Origin: Alphaproteobacteria bacterium
GTDB lineage: Bacteria; Pseudomonadota; Alphaproteobacteria; UBA8366
Assembly (NCBI GenBank): GCA_029861675.1
Contig: JAOTYV010000300.1
Coordinates: 1-5,612, forward strand
Length of the DNA: 5,612 nucleotides
Reading direction: 5' to 3'
A program made the translations under genes and the position numbers. Numbering within the stretch: the first letter of the stretch is position 1; every line of letters begins with the position of its first letter. Positions 5,491-5,612 of the stretch are shown piece after piece. Under the pieces are notes generated by a model, which was not told the DNA's origin, searched no databases, and worked only from the letters and a program-made list of their open reading frames with translations.

Positions 5491-5612
5491 GGTCTGTGGA
5501 CATTTAATGGATTCACACAGACTCTGAAATGTGATTCAAGCTTCCTTTTGAGGGGAGTTTGCATGAACACGGATCGATTTGTCATTAGCGACGATACTTG
5601 GGCGCGGATTTC
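5491..5612 (+). mobile_element. Left end of an IS5-family insertion sequence, cut by window edge
   Basis: The segment begins GGTCTGTGGACATTTAATGG, the kind of terminus found on IS5-family elements (IS427-like groups) in Alphaproteobacteria, and leads after 72 bases into a transposase start. It is visibly less GC-rich than the SDR gene it touches. Within the end, GTCTGTG (5492-5498) and CACAGAC (5516-5522) are an internal inverted repeat, and GATTCA occurs twice (5510-5515, 5533-5538), 23 bases apart. These may be transposase contact sites. The right end, total length and completeness cannot be judged here. Family assignment rests on recall of termini and protein start, not on a database match. 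Confidence 0.75.
5563..5612 (+). CDS. IS5-family transposase, N-terminal 16 residues only
   Basis: The reading frame gives MNTDRFVISDDTWARI before the window ends. The pattern of a short lead, then I/L-S-D-x-x-W-x-x-I, is the usual start of IS5-family (DDE) transposases, whose first domain is DUF4096-like. A strong AGGGGAG (5551-5557) 5 bases before the ATG supports this start. Members of related groups often encode the transposase in two overlapping frames joined by frameshifting, which cannot be seen here. None of the catalytic DDE residues lies in the window. Confidence 0.75.
   Translation, partial: MNTDRFVISDDTWARI

Noticed and set aside
4821..5507. A 228-codon plus-strand frame within the SDR gene
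   Set aside because: It is a +1-shifted reading of the SDR gene with extreme Arg, Gly and His content, an artefact of high GC.

Overview
This GC-rich window looks chromosomal and contains mostly housekeeping genes, with the edge of an insertion sequence at its right end. The strong preference for G or C at third codon positions suggests an alphaproteobacterium, perhaps a Rhodospirillales-like one. So do the abutting glmU-glmS pair next to a divergent phosphoglycolate phosphatase gene and the form of the IS5-type element. This placement is inferred from gene content and style, not from a search.

Left part (1-2598, minus strand): a two-gene amino-sugar operon. glmU (bifunctional GlcNAc-1-P uridyltransferase / GlcN-1-P acetyltransferase) comes first. 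Its TGA stop directly touches the ATG of glmS (glutamine:fructose-6-phosphate amidotransferase), which runs off the left edge after 405 codons. The two enzymes supply the first step and the last two steps of UDP-GlcNAc synthesis, which feeds peptidoglycan and LPS. The missing middle step (GlmM) is not in the window. GlmU has Asp at the position of the Mg-binding Asn227 of the E. coli enzyme.

Middle (2599-4351): an AT-richer divergent intergenic region of 277 bases leads on the plus strand to a HAD-family phosphoglycolate phosphatase gene (gph). This converges, with only 9 bases between stop codons, on a minus-strand alpha/beta hydrolase. A perfect 16-base palindrome overlaps the gph stop codon and most of the gap.

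Right part (4352-5612): a stable-RNA-type promoter with a perfect TTGACA drives a tRNA-Val(CAC) gene that encodes its own CCA. A 140-base spacer with a strong 7-bp stem-loop follows, then a classical short-chain dehydrogenase/reductase gene. Directly after the SDR stop codon, at CTAG, the left end of an IS5-family element begins, and the first 16 codons of its transposase close the window.

I see no CRISPR array, phage, defence or toxin-antitoxin module. I found no convincing evidence of an undescribed system. The points most worth a second look are the GlmU substitution, the IS junction at the SDR stop codon and the palindrome between the convergent genes.
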